From: Rubrobacter taiwanensis
GTDB taxonomy: Bacteria; Actinomycetota; Rubrobacteria; Rubrobacterales; Rubrobacteraceae
Assembly (NCBI RefSeq): GCF_004337705.1
Contig: NZ_SKBU01000017.1
Coordinates: 1-43,873 of the forward strand
Reading direction: 5' to 3'
DNA: 43,873 bases
Positions within the stretch are counted from its first letter, which is position 1; every line of letters begins with the position of its first letter. The notes below the pieces were generated by a model. The model did no database searches. It saw only the letters and a program-made list of their open reading frames with translations, and had not been told where the DNA came from. The position numbers were made by a program, and so were the translations under genes. Below, one piece after another: positions 42,090-43,873 of the stretch.

Positions 42090-42805
42090 AGGGCGAGCTC
42101 TTATACGGCCTCCGGCCCGTACTAGAGTTGCTCAGGAGCGGCCGGCGCGAGGTGCTCGAAGTGCTGGACGCCTCGGGATCGGAGGAGATAGAGCAGGCCG
42201 CCGCCGAACGGGGGGCGCCGGTTCGGAGGATAAGCCGGAAGCGGGCGGCGGAGCTCGTGCCGGGGAGCGTGCATCAGGGGGTTCTGGCCCGCGCGGGACC
42301 GTACCCGTACGCGGAGCTGGAGGAGATTCTCTCGGACGGGGTTCCCCTGCTGCTGGTCCTCGACGGCGTCACGGACCCGCAGAATCTGGGGGGCGTGCTG
42401 CGGGTCGCCGACGCAGCCGGGGCGAGCGGGGTCGTGATCCCGAAAGACCGGGCAGCCCCCGTCACCCCCGCTGCGGTCAAGGCCAGTGCGGGGGCGAGCG
42501 AGTACGTCCGGGTAGCGCGGGAGACCAACCTGCGGCGAGCGCTGGAGCACGTCAAGGAGGCCGGGGTCTGGGTCTACGCCGCGGAGAGCAGGGGCGGCAC
42601 GCCGTATGTGGAGCTGGATCTCGCGGGGCCGGTCGCGCTCGCGCTCGGCAGCGAGGGACGGGGCCTGCGGCGGCTCGTGCGCGAGGCTTGCGACGGGATG
42701 GTGAGCATCCCGATGTGCGGGACCGTGGACTCGCTCAACGTCTCGGTGGCGGCCGCGGTGCTGGCGTTCGAGGCCCGGAGGCAGCGGGGTTGGCGTCGTA
42801 CCTGA
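42086..42805 (+). CDS. rlmB: SpoU-family rRNA/tRNA 2'-O-methyltransferase (RlmB/TrmH type)
   Basis: The 239-residue enzyme methylates a ribose 2'-OH, probably in 23S rRNA. An N-terminal substrate-binding domain (LLYGLRPVLELLRSGRREVL) precedes the knotted SPOUT domain with DGVTDPQNLGGVLRVADAAG, ALALGSEGRGLRRLVREACD and SIPMCGTVDSLNVSVAAAVL, the three SpoU motifs. GTG 42086 overlaps the cysS stop. Target nucleotide is not readable. Confidence 0.93.
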   Translation: MKGELLYGLRPVLELLRSGRREVLEVLDASGSEEIEQAAAERGAPVRRISRKRAAELVPGSVHQGVLARAGPYPYAELEEILSDGVPLLLVLDGVTDPQNLGGVLRVADAAGASGVVIPKDRAAPVTPAAVKASAGASEYVRVARETNLRRALEHVKEAGVWVYAAESRGGTPYVELDLAGPVALALGSEGRGLRRLVREACDGMVSIPMCGTVDSLNVSVAAAVLAFEARRQRGWRRT

Positions 42806-43290
42806 TACTGGACGGCTACAACCTCCTCGGGGCGTTGGAGCGCTACCGGGGAGACGGCGCTGCCCTTGAGGAGCGGCGGGACCGGCTGGTGCGGGACGCG
42901 CTCAGGGCCGCCGGGTGGACCGGAGCGGAGATCATCGTCGTCTTCGACGCGCACGGCAGTCCCGAGCCCGGTAAGACCGAGCCGCTGGCCGGCGGGGTCG
43001 TGCGCGTAGTCTATACCGCTCCCGGCGAGTCTGCCGACGATGAGATAGAGCGGCTGGTGGAGCGGCTGGAGGGCGAGGTCACCGTCTACACGGCCGACTT
43101 CGCCCAGCAGCGGGCCGTGCTCGCCCGGGGCGGGAGGCGGGGCACGCCGCGCGAGTTCGCCGAGCTGCTGGACGAGCTGCCGGCGCTCGTGCAGGCTCCG
43201 GATAGAAAGTGGCGCTCCCGCATCTCGGATCATCTCTCGCCCGAGACCCGGCGGGCGCTCGAGGAGATCCGGCGCAGATCCGGGGGGTGA
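42790..43290 (+). CDS. NYN-domain (YacP/Rae1-like) ribonuclease
   Basis: The 166-residue protein is a PIN-like NYN nuclease of the YacP family; in Bacillus the homologue (Rae1) cleaves mRNA on the ribosome. The opening YLILDGYNLLGALERY carries the first active aspartate. EIIVVFDAHGSPEPG, ADDEIERLVERL and VTVYTADFAQQRAVL hold the others. The start is TTG 42790 behind GGAGG, overlapping rlmB by 16 bases. It ends the core operon before the tRNA genes. Confidence 0.88.
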   Translation: MASYLILDGYNLLGALERYRGDGAALEERRDRLVRDALRAAGWTGAEIIVVFDAHGSPEPGKTEPLAGGVVRVVYTAPGESADDEIERLVERLEGEVTVYTADFAQQRAVLARGGRRGTPREFAELLDELPALVQAPDRKWRSRISDHLSPETRRALEEIRRRSGG

Positions 43291-43292
43291 TA

Positions 43293-43298
43293 TATAAT
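43293..43298 (+). promoter_or_regulatory. -10 box of the first tRNA-Thr
   Basis: TATAAT just after the NYN gene stop and 22 bases before the tRNA. No clear -35. Confidence 0.45.
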
Positions 43299-43320
43299 CT
43301 GGTGCCGGGAGCCCCATCGG

Positions 43321-43392
43321 GCCTGGGTAGCTCAACGGCAGAGCAGCCGCCTTGTAAGCGGCAGGTTGGGGGTTCAAATCCCCCCTCAGGCT
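43321..43392 (+). tRNA. tRNA-Thr (TGT)
   Basis: A 72-nt cloverleaf: acceptor GCCTGGG / CTCAGGC, anticodon loop CTTGTAA in a CCGC stem, T arm GGGGGTTCAAATCCCCC, discriminator T. CCA is not encoded. Confidence 0.93.
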
Positions 43393-43406
43393 CTTGCGGC
43401 GAGGGT

Positions 43407-43434
43407 TTGAAAAACCGCGGGTGTTTGCTACTAT
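43407..43434 (+). promoter_or_regulatory. Promoter of the tRNA-Tyr group
   Basis: TTGAAA (43407-43412), 16 bases, TACTAT (43429-43434), 15 bases upstream of tRNA-Tyr. Confidence 0.6.
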
Positions 43435-43449
43435 TATCCGGGCGTTCGC

Positions 43450-43531
43450 GGGGGTGTGCCCGAGCGGCCAAAGGGAGCAGACTGTAAATCTGCCGGCATT
43501 GCCTACGGAGGTTCGAATCCTCCCGCCCCCA
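43450..43531 (+). tRNA. tRNA-Tyr (GTA)
   Basis: An 82-nt class II tRNA: acceptor GGGGGTG / CGCCCCC, anticodon loop CTGTAAA, long variable arm CCGGCATTGCCTACGG, T arm GGAGGTTCGAATCCTCC, discriminator A. CCA is not encoded. Confidence 0.93.
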
Positions 43532-43544
43532 TACAGAACAATAC

Positions 43545-43616
<72 letters not shown>

Positions 43617-43622
43617 CTGGGG

Positions 43623-43638
43623 CCGGCTGCGCAGCCGG
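43623..43638 (+). other. Intergenic hairpin between tRNA genes
   Basis: Palindrome CCGGCTGC-GCAGCCGG (six-pair stem with a GCGC loop), with no T-tract. It may be a processing signal or weak terminator. Confidence 0.4.
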
Positions 43639-43655
43639 TCCGGAGAATACAGAGT

Positions 43656-43729
43656 GGCGGTGTAGCTCAGTTGGTTAGAGCAGCGGAATCATAATCCGCG
43701 TGTCGCAGGTTCGAGTCCTGCCACCGCTA
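43656..43729 (+). tRNA. Elongator tRNA-Met (CAT)
   Basis: A 74-nt cloverleaf: acceptor GGCGGTG / CACCGCT (closing G-U pair), anticodon loop ATCATAA in a GCGGA/TCCGC stem, T arm GCAGGTTCGAGTCCTGC, discriminator A. The paired 1-72 and ordinary anticodon stem exclude the initiator. CAT could also be tRNA-Ile2, the TilS substrate, but the stem and D-arm look like elongator Met. Confidence 0.85.
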
Positions 43730-43786
43730 CTCCTTGTTGTTGCGGAGAGTCAGGGTTCGAGCGGTTAGAGGAAAGGAACTCGCAGG

Positions 43787-43873
43787 ATGGCCAAGGGGAA
43801 GTTTGAGAGGACCAAGCCGCACATAAACGTGGGGACGATAGGGCATGTGGACCACGGCAAGACGACGCTTACG
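43787..43873 (+). CDS. tuf: Elongation factor Tu (partial, N-terminus)
   Basis: ATG 43787, nine bases after AAAGGA, opens [20 protein letters not shown] then VDHGKTTLT, the EF-Tu N-terminus with its GTP-binding P-loop GHVDHGKT. It runs off the window after 29 codons. A tRNA cluster followed by tuf is a common arrangement. Confidence 0.95.
   Translation, partial: MAKGKFERTKPHINVGTIGHVDHGKTTLT

Overview
The window is high-GC, densely packed bacterial chromosome. Its gene set and order (ftsH-folP-folB-folK-coaX, greA, class I lysyl-tRNA synthetase, clpC, radA-disA-carD-ispD-ispF-gltX-cysS-rlmB-NYN, then a tRNA cluster and tuf) suit a Gram-positive actinobacterium. Remembered protein similarity points to a Rubrobacter-like organism; that assignment is inference, because no database could be searched.

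Region 1 (1-8.4 kb) is mostly metabolic genes on the minus strand. It starts with the first codons of a probable BlaI/MecI-type repressor with its operator, then a truncated symporter tail, a cysteine-less HesB-like protein, an acetamidase/formamidase and a MarC membrane protein. A plus-strand citrate synthase follows, then a small zinc ribbon, an SdhA/FrdA-like flavoprotein, a second citrate synthase and a membrane-anchored coiled-coil protein. The initiator tRNA has its own promoter and terminator.

Region 2 (8.4-23.5 kb) is accessory DNA: a sulfotransferase, a metallo-beta-lactamase-fold hydrolase, an amino-acid dehydrogenase, many gene remnants (cyclase, UspA, cytosine deaminase) and three or four insertion sequences. 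One IS is nested inside another, which itself interrupts a cytosine deaminase remnant. Embedded here is the most interesting system. Three promoters, at 12.35, 17.21 and 18.56 kb, share one architecture: -35, 16 bp, -10, 9 bp, ATG. They also share one near-identical inverted repeat covering the -10 and the start codon. They drive an operon with a group-2-type sigma-70 factor, a Dps operon, and a TetR-family repressor gene. The sequence suggests an autoregulated TetR regulon using leaderless mRNAs. The Dps gene carries an in-frame amber codon at a normally conserved tyrosine.

Region 3 (23.5-43.9 kb) is core housekeeping on the plus strand, mostly with overlapping stop/start codons. It covers tRNA lysidine synthesis (tilS), purine salvage (hpt), proteolysis (ftsH, clpC), folate synthesis, CoA synthesis (coaX), transcription and genome maintenance (greA, radA, disA, carD), isoprenoids (ispD, ispF), three aminoacyl-tRNA synthetases, rRNA methylation, four tRNAs and the start of tuf. 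Oddities are a Clp N-domain fused to FolB, a DisA with RHL in place of RHR, an ispD that appears to start at CTG, an upstream ORF overlapping clpC, and several promoters whose -10 box lies only about 6-10 bases from the start codon.
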